64,000 bases of DNA from Tetragenococcus halophilus subsp. halophilus DSM 20339 (GCF_003841405.1 NZ_PXYA01000003.1:1-64000), one strand, 5' to 3'; shown: positions 28,097-36,396, counted from the stretch's first letter. The notes: generated by a model not told the origin, from the sequence alone. Numbers and translations are program-made.

Positions 28097-29492
28097 TTAT
28101 TGATTTTTTCCTTTTTCGATCTTATCTGTATTTTTGCTAACTAGTGTGCACAATAAAAAGATAACCGCAATAACGGCCATAGCTATTGTCGTGTAAGGAG
28201 CAATAGCTGCTTTAGCAACAATCACGCCTAATAAGGAAGTCCCGACAACACCCCCTGTTTGTCTAGCTACATTCACTAAACTGCTTGATACATTTTGATA
28301 ATTTACCGGAGCATTATTTAAAACTAAAGCTGTCATTGATGGCGCCGACAGCCCCGTACCAAAACTCAAGAAAATAAAGCCCAGAACCGCAATAACGTAA
28401 TGGATATTTACTGTATAATAGAGTAAGATTACGCTACCAATAAATGAGAAAAACATTCCTTTATACAAGACATTTTGCGGTGTATATTTTAGCAATAGCT
28501 TGCCAGCAATCGAGTAGGACGTAAATGCACCGACCAAAGTAAGAGGGAGTAACAGTAGTCCGGTCTCTAACGCTGAATTTTTTAATGTTTGCTGGAAAAC
28601 AAGTGTAAAGACAAAAAGCATTCCATATAGACCAAAATTATAAACAAAACTAGCAAAAAGGCCGTTATCTACTACATTATTAGCTAAAAGCTTGGGTGGA
28701 AATAAATTTGTTTTATTTGTAGAATGAGCAACTTTTCTTTCAGAAAGTAGTAATAAGACTAAAATAACGGCAGCTGTAAGATAGCCCCAAATAGAATTTT
28801 GTGTGATGCCAGTATTACTAATTTGGATTGTTGTATAAATAAAAGTGGCTAGTCCCAATATTGCAGCAATTTGTGAAAGCATCGAATAGCTTTTTTTACT
28901 CCTAGAAATCTGTTGTTCAATAACAAAATAAAAGGAAATGATTCCTACTAATAGGCAAATGGGAATGTTGATATAAAATACCGCTCGCCAGTTAAACAAA
29001 CTGATCAATCCACCACCAACTAAAGGACCCGCAGCAAAGCCAACACCCGAAACGCCTGACCAAATACTTAAAGCATACCCACGCTGTTTGCTATCTGGAT
29101 ATTGACTACTAATCAGAGATAACCCAGTCACAGCTAACAAACTTGCGCCAATTCCTTGAAATATTCGCATAAAAATTAAAAATTTCGCTGTCATTGTTAA
29201 AGCACAAGCTAAAGAAGAAAAACCAAAGATGACAAGTCCTAATAAAAAAGTAAATTCCCCCCCCAAAGCGACTTGCAAAAATTCCAGCAGGTAATAAACC
29301 TACCGCAAATACTAAGGTGTATGCATTCAATATCCACAAAAAATCGGTAGCTAAAGCAGAAAAAGCGGTCTTAATTTCAGGCAAGGCAACATTTAATACA
29401 TTAGCATCAAGCACAACCAATGCTGAGCCGATACAAAGCCCAATTAAAGTCCAATTACTTGAGGTTTTCTGGAATTTATTTGTTTTTTTCAC
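28097..29492 (-). pseudogene. DHA2-type MFS pump, frameshifted at a G8 tract
   Basis: GTG at 29492 (AGGAGG 6 nt upstream) starts KKTNKFQKTSSNWTLIGLCIGSALVVLDANVLNVALPEI, a 14-helix EmrB/QacA-type exporter. At the G8 tract (29256-29263, C8 on the plus strand) the frame breaks after ASRFGGG, and the correct reading FTFLLGLVIFGFSSLACALTMTAKF continues in the next frame to 28097. One base more or less in the tract restores about 465 residues. This could be a contingency locus, a decayed gene or a sequencing error. Confidence 0.85.
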
Positions 29493-29507
29493 ATTAGCCC
29501 TCCTTTT

Positions 29508-29525
29508 TTGTACCAATCAGTGCAA
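29508..29525. promoter_or_regulatory. TetR operator at the MFS gene
   Basis: TTGTACCAATCAGTGCAA: inverted halves TTGTAC and GTGCAA. It shares 15 of 18 bases with the site at 30186 upstream of tetR. Confidence 0.75.
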
Positions 29526-29567
29526 AATGATATTAAAAAAATAACGTTTGATAAAACCAGAACGTTA

Positions 29568-30149
29568 TTACAAACTATAAATGACGCTTTCAACCATATG
29601 TTCAACGTCAGATCGAGCCATATCAGCTTTTGCCATGACATTAATACTATGGTTCAAATTTAAAAATAAAAACGCTTGTGCCTTTATATCCACTGATGAT
29701 GTAATCTCTCCTTTTCGTTTACCTTTTTCTAATAAATCGAAAAATAATTTTTCTAGTTCTGTAAACTGATCTTGAACTAAAGCGTCTACTTCAGACTCTA
29801 AATCCTCAGGCAATGAAATATCTTCCATAGCTGTGTTTGTTATTAGACACCCTAAGGGCGAATCGTAAGCAGCTGAAATCCGTTGTCGAAAGTACTCTCT
29901 CAAACCCTCTTTTGTACTACTTGCATTCAATAAAATCTCTTTACGAAAAGCCGTTTTTTGACGATAATACGCCACACATTCAGTAAATAAATTCGCTTTA
30001 TCTTTAAAAGTATTGTATAAACTGGAGCGACTAATACCTGTAGCTTGTAATAAATCTTGTAAACTAGTCTTTTCATAACCTTGCTTCCAAAACACTAGCA
30101 TAGCTTTATCTAGAATTTCTTCCTGATTAAAAACAACAGAGCGTGTCAT
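29568..30149 (-). CDS. TetR-family repressor
   Basis: 193 residues: N-terminal HTH ILDKAMLVFWKQGYEKTSLQDLLQATGISRSSLYNTFKDKANLF (residues 12-55) and a helical ligand domain with PLGCLITNTAMED, as in the AcrR/YxaF-like subgroup. It precedes the MFS and beta-helix genes on the same strand. Matching operators lie 37 bp before its own start and at the MFS start, so it likely represses both. Confidence 0.92.
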   Translation of the reverse strand: MTRSVVFNQEEILDKAMLVFWKQGYEKTSLQDLLQATGISRSSLYNTFKDKANLFTECVAYYRQKTAFRKEILLNASSTKEGLREYFRQRISAAYDSPLGCLITNTAMEDISLPEDLESEVDALVQDQFTELEKLFFDLLEKGKRKGEITSSVDIKAQAFLFLNLNHSINVMAKADMARSDVEHMVESVIYSL

Positions 30150-30185
30150 ATAAATTCCTCCTAATCATAAACGAGTATACATCAA

Positions 30186-30203
30186 TTGTACCGATTAGTC
30201 CAA
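30186..30203. promoter_or_regulatory. TetR operator at its own promoter
   Basis: TTGTACCGATTAGTCCAA with half sites TTGTAC and GTCCAA. Same layout as 29508-29525. Confidence 0.75.
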
Positions 30204-30356
30204 TAAAATTTAATTCATTTCTTTCATGTTGTAAACAACAATAACTTTATATAGTGAATCACACTTCTTCGAAACATTTTTTTATAAAAATTTTCTTGGA
30301 AAAATTATTCACATAGGTTTTAGGAAACTTTAATAGAAATTGGGTATATAACATCA

Positions 30357-30385
30357 TTGACTTATACATGCATTGCAGGTATAAT
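30357..30385 (+). promoter_or_regulatory. Strong sigma-A promoter of higBA
   Basis: TTGACT, a 17-bp spacer and TATAAT, 29 bp before the higB start. Confidence 0.85.
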
Positions 30386-30413
30386 AAAACTAAACTTAAC
30401 TAGAGGAAAGAGT

Positions 30414-30704
30414 ATGATAAAGAGTTTTGCAGATAAGGAAACAGAAAAAGTATATGAACAAAAGTTTTCAAAGAAATTACCGCAATCTATACAAAAAGTG
30501 GCTTTGCGCAAATTGTTGATGATTGATAATGCAACAAGTGTTAATGATTTAAGAATTCCACCAGCAAACCATCTAGAGCAATTAACAGGGCGTCGACAAG
30601 GACAGTATAGCATTAAAATTAATGCTCAATATCGAATATGTTTTTCGATAGAAAATCAAAACGATTTTAATCATGTTGAAATTGTGGATTATCATCGTGG
30701 ATAG
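30414..30704 (+). CDS. higB: HigB-type toxin (RelE superfamily)
   Basis: 96 residues: MIKSFADKETEKVYEQKFSKKLPQSIQKVALRKLLMIDNA... HLEQLTGRRQGQYSIKINAQYRICF...VEIVDYHRG, the HigB/GraT mRNA endonuclease pattern, with a terminal His-Arg and the basic RRQGQYSIKIN strand. It would cleave ribosome-bound mRNA unless bound by HigA. The ATG at 30414 follows AGAGGAAAG. Toxin-first order with its antitoxin 11 nt downstream is usual for HigBA. Confidence 0.93.
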   Translation: MIKSFADKETEKVYEQKFSKKLPQSIQKVALRKLLMIDNATSVNDLRIPPANHLEQLTGRRQGQYSIKINAQYRICFSIENQNDFNHVEIVDYHRG

Positions 30705-30715
30705 GAGGAATAATT

Positions 30716-31009
30716 ATGAACGAAATTCCAACACCAAAAATTAGTGAAATTTTAAGAGAAGAATTTATGGATCCATTGAATCTTTCAGCATATTCATTAG
30801 CTAAGCATATTAATGTTCCTATATCAAGAATTCAAGATATTTTACATGATCGTCGACAAATAACTGTGGATACATCTGTCAGATTAGGAAGGTTTTTTGG
30901 TATCTCTGATCGTTACTTTTTGAACTTGCAAAACGATATTGATATTCGTAATGCAGAAAAAAATAACGGAGACGAATATGGACAAATAAAACAATATCAA
31001 TTGAACTAA
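30716..31009 (+). CDS. higA: HigA-type antitoxin (Xre)
   Basis: 97 residues with an Xre HTH: ISEILREEFMDPLNLSAYSLAKHINVPISRIQDILHDRRQITVDTSVRLGRFFGISDRYFLNLQ, the VapI/HigA signature. It neutralises HigB and represses the operon. RBS GGAGGA. Followed by a strong terminator. The module looks complete, unlike the other toxin-antitoxin remnants downstream. Confidence 0.93.
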   Translation: MNEIPTPKISEILREEFMDPLNLSAYSLAKHINVPISRIQDILHDRRQITVDTSVRLGRFFGISDRYFLNLQNDIDIRNAEKNNGDEYGQIKQYQLN

Positions 31010-31017
31010 GCTAATTT

Positions 31018-31062
31018 AAAAAGGTGCTACCATAAATTAAAATGGTAGCACCTTTTCTTTTT
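31018..31062. terminator. Terminator after higBA
   Basis: AAAAGGTGCTACCAT and ATGGTAGCACCTTTT pair perfectly, followed by CTTTTTTAAT. Confidence 0.92.
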
Positions 31063-31075
31063 TAATAATAGTTTC

Positions 31076-31318
31076 TCATTTTGTTACCAGAGACTTGTAT
31101 AACTCATCATGCTTTTGTACAGATTTAGCCATAATCATTTCTAACCCTTTTTGTTGTTCATCTTTTTCTTCTTTCTTAACAAGAATTTCTTTTAATTGAG
31201 CTTTATCAACATAAACTGTATCAATTTTCTTTGCTTTAATACTTTCTAATAATTCTCTGGGCAAAGTAGCTACAACTGAATGCCCGATTTCTCTCAATTT
31301 CCTTTTTCGAATTGTCAC
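31076..31318 (-). CDS. Orphan AbrB-like antitoxin (copy A)
   Basis: About 80 residues from the GTG at 31318 (AAGGTGG upstream): IRKRKLREIGHSVVATLPRELLESIKAKKIDTVYVDKAQLKEIL, a SpoVT/AbrB swapped-hairpin antitoxin, then a charged C-terminal tail that in copy B (34635-34877) precedes a Doc toxin. Here the expected doc gene stops after five codons (ATG AGA AAC TAT TAT TAA). The antitoxin therefore survives without its partner and could still neutralise the Doc of copy B. Confidence 0.75.
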   Translation of the reverse strand: MTIRKRKLREIGHSVVATLPRELLESIKAKKIDTVYVDKAQLKEILVKKEEKDEQQKGLEMIMAKSVQKHDELYKSLVTK

Positions 31319-31339
31319 TTGTTTTACCACCTTGTATAT

Positions 31340-31555
31340 TATGTTAAAAGAAAGCATCGATAAATTCACTGGATTCTTGTTCTCGTTCTCTAATTTCACC
31401 TAAAACACCAGTTTCTTCCAAATATAAAGTTTCTTGGAGCGCACGCTAATCTTCTAAAATTATCAAAACAGCATGATTTTCGTTTTGTTCACTTCTTTTA
31501 ATAAACAATAAAAATTTTTACGCGCTGAACTATGACTCATCGGTGCGTGTACCAT
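31340..31555 (-). pseudogene. Degenerate Phd/YefM-type antitoxin (copy A)
   Basis: The start reads MVHAPMSHSSARKNFYCLLKEVN, parallel to the copy at 35048-35311, but an internal deletion and a stop follow within 30 codons. Further nucleotide matches continue to 31340. The intergenic sequence beyond 31555 also resembles that of copy B, so the duplication covered a whole module. Confidence 0.7.
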
Positions 31556-31719
31556 GAATTACTCTCTCTTCTCCTATAGTTAAAACAGTCTTCAAACCTA
31601 TAACTCAATATAAAATACTTAATTACATACATCAATTAAAAGTTTTGAACATTCAAATTATTGGCGTACTTTCTAGATATATTTAATGAAAATACTAAAA
31701 GGTGAAACCATTCCTCTAT

Positions 31720-32944
31720 TCAAGTTGAATCATAGAATGAAGGGTGAACACTTTCTGCTTTTTTCTGTCTAGAAAAATATAATAAAGGTGAACCTAATAG
31801 TGTAATGATTCCTAGCATACAAAAAATAATTATATGATTATTCCATCCTAGATAACTTACCAATACACCTCCAATTATAGGTCCCATGGTCGAGCCTATT
31901 TTTGTTAATTCAGCTAGGCTAAAAAACAAGGCTTTATTATTTTCATTAGCTAGTTGATCCACTGTATAATCCAATCGAGAACCTAATAACAGTTCCCCAA
32001 ACGAGTAAAATAGGGTAAAAGTTATCAATGCCAGGTAGTTAGGAAATAAGTTAACTATAAATAGGCAACTGGAAAATAAAAGATTACTAACAGCCAAAAT
32101 ACAGTTGGACTGGATCGTTCGTGTCAAATGAATGATAGGAAATTGAAAAATAATAATGGCTAACGCGCTAAGCGACAATAGCGAACTATAAGTTTCCACC
32201 CCATTTTCACCTAACCGAGATAAATATTGAGAGATTGTTGAATTAAATAAAGAATAACCAAAATAGGAAAATGATACTCCTACTATTAACAAAATTAAAC
32301 GAAAGAAATTCTTTTTTTGGTTAAAATACTTTTTTTCATAATGGATGGAACAATAAATCGTTTTGTTTACCATTGGTTATAACCGTAGATTTTCTTAAAA
32401 ATAGATTCATTAAACCAACAAGAATATATATGAACCCCAAAATAATATAGGGTTTGATCGTATATTTAAACCCTAGAAAAACACTTAACAGCGGGCCTAT
32501 GACTGCTCCAACATTGATTGCAGCATAGCGTAGGTTAAAAATAAATAGTTTTGATTGTGTAACCGCGTACTGACTTAACGCTTTTTTACAAGCTGGCTCA
32601 TAAATGACATAGCTTAACCCGCTTAAACCATTTAATATAAGAAACCCAATAAAAAAATTAGTATAAGCAAATAAAATAAATACAATTCCCCAAATTATTG
32701 GGACAATTATCAGTACTTTTTTTATTTGACAGTAATCAATAATTTTTCCGACAAATAAAGAAAAAATTACACCTACAAATGGCTGAATGCCTATTACATA
32801 GCCGATTTGTGTCGAAGAGAGCTTCACAACATTATCAAGGTAAATCGCTAAAAAAGGAATACTCATGAACATTGCTGTTCTGGTAAGTAGAGTCCCTAAT
32901 AATAAAATAATTGCTGAATTTGAAACATTTTTCATTACACTCAC
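31720..32944 (-). pseudogene. MFS transporter divergent from Rgg, split by frameshift
   Basis: The first half (to about 32336) has six helices, MKNVSNSAIILLLGTLLTRTAMFMSIPFLAIYLDNVV... with motif A FVGKIIDYCQIKK. The second half (to 31720) has the other six, starting YFNQKKNFFRLILLIVGVSFSYFGYSLF. They lie in different frames and overlap at 32336-32373, in the central cytoplasmic loop. No RBS precedes the ATG of the second half, so this is more likely a frameshift than a natural two-gene transporter. Confidence 0.8.
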
Positions 32945-33010
32945 GTTCTTTCATCTATAGTTTTTAATAAAATAAATTTTAAAACAACGTTGTCAAAATA
33001 GTTTTAATTT

Positions 33011-33024
33011 GTTAGTATACTGAC
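33011..33024. promoter_or_regulatory. Palindrome in the rgg2/MFS gap
   Basis: GTTAGTATACTGAC is a 14-bp near-perfect palindrome containing TATACT, a likely -10 of the rgg gene. TTGTCA/TGACAA halves also flank the area. Confidence 0.5.
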
Positions 33025-33041
33025 AAAAAGGGAAGGGTTAG

Positions 33042-33836
33042 ATGTATGGCAAAGTAATGCAACTGGTCAGAAAGTCTAAAGGGATATCACAAAATGAGCT
33101 TGCTACAGGTGTTATGTCTCGCTCTAACTTGTCCAACTTTGAAAATGAACAATACATTCCTGCCTTTGATAAAGTTATATTATTATTATCTAAACTTAAC
33201 ATCACTGTAGAAGAATATCTTTCTTTATCAAAACAAACCGACATACAATATCAGTTTTTATACCAAGAGTTAGTGAAAACAGAAAACTATGGAACACGTG
33301 ATGAATTAATCAATATTAATACTCAAATTTCCTATTTTAAGCTAAAATCTCCTAAATATTATGAACTTTACTTGCTTTCGCAATATGTTTTAATCTTATA
33401 TCAGTTACCTTGCGTGATTAGTTTAAAAGAAATTAAGGATTATATAAAACCCCTATTATTTGAAAGCGAGCAATGGTTCAACCATGAATTGAGGCTCTAT
33501 AATAATTTTTTGTTTTTATTCGATTATTCAGAAAACTATACACTTTATAACAAAGTATTAAGAAAACTAAGTACTGAAGATTGCCCTTCTATCTCAGAAA
33601 GATATAAAGTACACTTATCCATAAATTTTGGCATTCAATTACTGGAATATAATCAGGAAAAAGAAGCGAAGAAAATATTAGCATTCGCAAAAGAAGAAGC
33701 ACGAAAAGAAAAACTCATCATACAAGAACTCTTTATCGATTTTCTTCTTTCAGAATTTACGAAAAATCATGATATTAAATTGGCTAGAACTAAATGGAAA
33801 ACTTACTCAACTAGTTTAGGACTTTTAAAACAATAG
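33042..33836 (+). CDS. Rgg/GadR/MutR-family regulator (second)
   Basis: 264 residues: Xre HTH MYGKVMQLVRKSKGISQNELATGVMSRSNLSNFENEQYIPAFDKVILLL, then helical repeats ending EEARKEKLIIQELFIDFLLSEF. Family members bind secreted short peptides in the helical domain. Like the Rgg at 24251 it is divergent from an MFS gene, here a broken one. No clear signalling-peptide gene was found in the flanks. RBS GGAAGGG. Confidence 0.88.
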   Translation: MYGKVMQLVRKSKGISQNELATGVMSRSNLSNFENEQYIPAFDKVILLLSKLNITVEEYLSLSKQTDIQYQFLYQELVKTENYGTRDELININTQISYFKLKSPKYYELYLLSQYVLILYQLPCVISLKEIKDYIKPLLFESEQWFNHELRLYNNFLFLFDYSENYTLYNKVLRKLSTEDCPSISERYKVHLSINFGIQLLEYNQEKEAKKILAFAKEEARKEKLIIQELFIDFLLSEFTKNHDIKLARTKWKTYSTSLGLLKQ

Positions 33837-34146
33837 AGTAACGAATGTTTATGCTTTTCCGTTAAGAAAAGAACAAATAAAGTATCTATATCCCCAGTAC
33901 TATATCTCGATTTATTTTCTCTTCGCTCGTTTAAAGCTGGAAATTTGAGTAATTCCTTTATAATTTTCAAAAGTAATTAAGCTCTTAGTATAAGACATAA
34001 CGGTAAATACCAACCAAAGAACTTCCTTTACAAGCTCTATAGCCTCACTATAGTTAATTAAAGACAATCATCCTGTTACAAGAAAGTAAGAGTAAGGTTG
34101 CGCAACAATCTAAAGAATTCTCCTTAAGTTTCACATAAAGATAAAT
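33837..34146. other. Non-coding stretch after rgg2
   Basis: About 310 bp of AT-rich sequence with no recognisable gene. The only structure seen is at its right edge, where the attachment-like repeat at 34147 begins. Confidence 0.5.
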
Positions 34147-34233
34147 TTGACACATTTTGGACACAAAAAAGCGATAAACACTCATAAAAATCAATGTTTA
34201 TCGCTTATAATTGAAAGCATCTGCTGGACCTTA
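34147..34233 (+). repeat. Degenerate element-end repeat with terminator
   Basis: TTTGACACATTTTGGACACA, a hairpin (AAGCGATAAACA with TGTTTATCGCTT) and ATTGAAAGCATCTGCTGGACC parallel 36290-36375, which leads into the 44-bp att repeat. The att part here is degraded (TCTGCTGGACC against TCTGCCGGACT). It is probably the trace of an older integration end. The hairpin also terminates doc on the other strand. Confidence 0.55.
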
Positions 34234-34638
34234 TTTTATAATTTTCGATTTTATTACCTTCGATACATGCCCTTTTAAATTTTCAAAATCATCTGTTTCA
34301 TAAGTAGCTATATCAATAACTAATTGTATGCCTTCCTCCAATTCAAATTGAACTTCATATCCATTAAATTGTAAAAACGAATCGATCGCCATAATTGCCG
34401 TTCTTTTATTTGCATTAAAAAAAGGATGCCTTTTGACTATATTAATCATTAAAATAGCAGCTTTTTCTTCCATTGCAGGATATAATTCTTGATTAAATAT
34501 ATTCTGCGAAGGTTGATGAACAGCCATTTCTAAAGCAGTCAAATCCTTGATGCCCATTTGTTCTTCAGGAGAATAGTTTGTTATTTGAAAAGCATTCATT
34601 TTAGATATATCTTCCACTGTTAAATAATAGATGCTCAT
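34231..34638 (-). CDS. doc: Doc-type toxin (Fic fold)
   Basis: 135 residues with the Fic/Doc motif HPFFNANKRTAIMAIDSFLQFNGY (residues 69-92; core H-P-F-x-N-A-N-K-R). Doc kinases phosphorylate EF-Tu and stop translation. The ATG overlaps the end of the AbrB-like antitoxin by 4 nt (ATGA), so the pair is coupled. The usual partner is Phd; here the adjacent antitoxin is AbrB-like and a Phd/YefM-like gene upstream is broken. Confidence 0.92.
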   Translation of the reverse strand: MSIYYLTVEDISKMNAFQITNYSPEEQMGIKDLTALEMAVHQPSQNIFNQELYPAMEEKAAILMINIVKRHPFFNANKRTAIMAIDSFLQFNGYEVQFELEEGIQLVIDIATYETDDFENLKGHVSKVIKSKIIK

Positions 34639-34877
34639 TTTGTTACCAGAGACTTGTATAACTCATCATGCTTTTGTACAGATTTAGCCATAACCATTTC
34701 TAATCTTTTTTGATGTTCATCTTTTTCTTCTTTCTTAACAAGAATTTCTTTTAATTTATCTTCATCAACATAAACTGTATCAGTTTCCTTTGCTCCAATG
34801 CTTTCTAATAAGTCTTTGGATAAAGTAACTACAACTGAATTCCCGATTTTTCTCAATTTTCTTTCTCGAATTGCCAC
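34635..34877 (-). CDS. AbrB-like antitoxin (copy B) of doc
   Basis: 80 residues from the GTG at 34877 (AAAGGTGG 8 nt upstream): AIRERKLRKIGNSVVVTLSKDLLESIGAKETDTVYVDEDKLKEILVKK, a SpoVT/AbrB DNA-binding hairpin, followed by a charged helix ending AKSVQKHDELYKSLVTK, which likely wraps the toxin. Its stop overlaps doc. A near twin without a toxin lies at 31076-31318. Confidence 0.85.
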   Translation of the reverse strand: MAIRERKLRKIGNSVVVTLSKDLLESIGAKETDTVYVDEDKLKEILVKKEEKDEHQKRLEMVMAKSVQKHDELYKSLVTK

Positions 34878-35047
34878 TTGCTTTACCACCTTTCGTATAT
34901 CTGGTATATCCAATATATCAAGAAAAAGTTAATTAAGCAATTTTTTAGATTAATACATTATTGGTAATACAACTATTATGTTAGAAGGTGGTATCGGTTA
35001 TTTTGCTGTTATTGATAAATGGTGCGATATTGGCGGTTATTTCTGAC

Positions 35048-35311
35048 TCAAAGCTTCTTCCAGTCGATATCGTTGGCATCGATAAATTCACTAGGCTCTT
35101 GTTCTCTTTCTCGAATTCTACCTAAAATTCCAGTTTTTTCTAAATACAAAGTTTCTTGGATCGCGCGCCAATCTTCTAAACTCATCAGAACAGCATGATT
35201 TTTATTTTGTTCATCTACAATCTCAATTTCCTTATGATTCTCATTCACTTCTTTTAATAAACGATAAAACTTTTTACGCGCTTAATTAGCGTTTATTGGT
35301 GTTTGTTCCAT
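35048..35311 (-). pseudogene. Phd/YefM-type antitoxin with nonsense codon (copy B)
   Basis: From the ATG at 35311 the frame reads MEQTPINAN, then TAA (35282-35284), then ARKKFYRLLKEVNENHKEIEIVDEQNKNHAVLMSLEDWRAIQETLYLEKTG..., a YefM/Phd antitoxin of 87 codons. Copy A has TCA (Ser) at that place, so a single C-to-A change made the stop. Re-initiation at a later GTG would give 66 residues lacking the DNA-binding N-terminus. No YoeB/Txe toxin follows. Confidence 0.8.
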
Positions 35312-35463
35312 AGGCTACTTTTCTTCTTCTCCTATAATTAAAATAGTCATCAAATCTGTAATTAATTACAAAGTATTTAATACCATACGTCAATTGAAAG
35401 TTTTAATATTTCAAATTCTTAACGTGTTTTATAACCATTTTTTATAATGATTCTTACTCGAGG

Positions 35464-35703
35464 TCATTCATCTAATTCACTTCCCGTAGTGAAAAATCTT
35501 TGGGATAATTCGTCATCGTCATCAACAAATTCTTCTTCTCCCACATCAGCAAAATAATCTCCAATTTTAGGAATAAGCGAGATTGTTCCATCTTTTTCTT
35601 GTGTAATGTAAAATTCTTGTCCTTCAACAATATTAAATTTTTTAGATAATGTGACTGTAACTACGTCGCCCTGCTTTCTAGCTTTTACTTTATCCATTTT
35701 CAT
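35464..35703 (-). CDS. MazE/PemI-like (AbrB fold) antitoxin without toxin
   Basis: 79 residues: KVKARKQGDVVTVTLSKKFNIVEGQEFYITQEKDGTISLIPKI, an AbrB/MazE DNA-binding hairpin, then an acidic tail FADVGEEEFVDDDDELSQRFFTTGSELDE of the kind that blocks MazF. The stop overlaps an ATG (GAATGA) that opens only MTSSKNHYKKWL before a stop, possibly the stub of a lost mazF. Otherwise orphaned. Confidence 0.72.
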   Translation of the reverse strand: MKMDKVKARKQGDVVTVTLSKKFNIVEGQEFYITQEKDGTISLIPKIGDYFADVGEEEFVDDDDELSQRFFTTGSELDE

Positions 35704-35753
35704 GGGGTTTCGGATCCTTCCAATATGCTTATTTAATTATATAAAAAATTATC

Positions 35754-35819
35754 TCAAAACAAATGCATATCATTCTTAAATTCTTCGAGTGCTTTTTTGT
35801 CAAAACTTCAAATATACAT
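35754..35819 (-). pseudogene. RelE-type toxin stub
   Basis: An ATG overlapping the antitoxin stop (TAATG) reads MYI-stop-SFDKKALEEFKNDMHLF-stop. The SFDKKALEEFK block resembles the start of RelE toxins (family pattern ...F-S/D-K-K-A-L-K-x-L-K). A nonsense codon at position 4 and loss of the rest leave only a stub. Confidence 0.5.
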
Positions 35820-36034
35820 TAGTTAGAAAATACTTCTTTCAACACGTCTTTGCGAGAAACGCGTTCATTATGCTCATTCAAAATGTTAATACCTACTTCA
35901 TAATTTTGCGAATCTTCAACCTGTTCTAAAATCGTTTTGCGCATAAATTCAGAAACACTCATTCCTTCAAAAGCAGCCATAGCTTTCACTTTTTTATATG
36001 CTTCTTCAGGCACACACACTGTGGTAATAGGCAT
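35819..36034 (-). CDS. RelB-like ribbon-helix-helix antitoxin, orphan
   Basis: 71 residues: PITTVCVPEEAYKKVKAMAAFEGMSVSEFMRKTILEQVEDSQNYEVGINILNEHNERVSRKDVLKEVF, an N-terminal RHH DNA-binding motif with a C-terminal toxin-binding tail. RBS GAGGGAG. The following toxin is reduced to a stub, so this antitoxin now stands alone. Confidence 0.78.
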   Translation of the reverse strand: MPITTVCVPEEAYKKVKAMAAFEGMSVSEFMRKTILEQVEDSQNYEVGINILNEHNERVSRKDVLKEVFSN

Positions 36035-36227
36035 AGAATCAACTCCCTCTAACTTATATAACCATCATAGCACAAATGAATACGTTTGCATTTTTGATCG
36101 AGATTAAGTTCTATATAATTATCATTTTTCATAACAAATTTAATTCGAAAGAACAGTTCATTTAATAAAGTTAAAATGATTTTTAGTAACTGCGTTCTTT
36201 CATAGAAACAAGTTGTAGCCCTCAAAA

Positions 36228-36320
36228 TAACTTTTCATGAACTACGTCAGACCTAATACTACTCTAATACTTGAAATAAAAAGCATTTGACACATTTTCG
36301 GCACAAAAAAAGAGATAAAC
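36228..36320 (+). pseudogene. Remnant of a tyrosine integrase 3' end
   Basis: AACTTTTCATGAACTACGTC...ACTCTAATACTTGAAAT matches the HELRHTQATLMLEM codons of the integrase at 41681-41735 with changes and stops. After a large deletion the sequence continues TTTGACACATTTTCGGCACA and a hairpin up to the left att repeat. It points to an earlier integrase gene at this same site. Confidence 0.55.
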
Positions 36321-36352
36321 ACTATCAAACCAATGTTTATCCCTTACCATTG

Positions 36353-36396
36353 AAGCCGTCTGCCGGACTCGAACCGGCGACCCCCACCTTACCATG
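36353..36396 (+). repeat. attL: 44-bp duplicate of the tRNA-Thr 3' end
   Basis: The 44 bases from AAGCCGTCTGCCGGACTCGA to CTTACCATG are identical and in the same orientation as 41964-42007 in tRNA-Thr. Here they continue into unrelated sequence, so this is the displaced left attachment site. Confidence 0.93.

Noticed and set aside
32336-32373. The split MFS transporter as a genuine two-gene half-transporter
   Set aside because: The second half has no RBS and its start overlaps out of frame in the central loop. A single frameshift is more economical.
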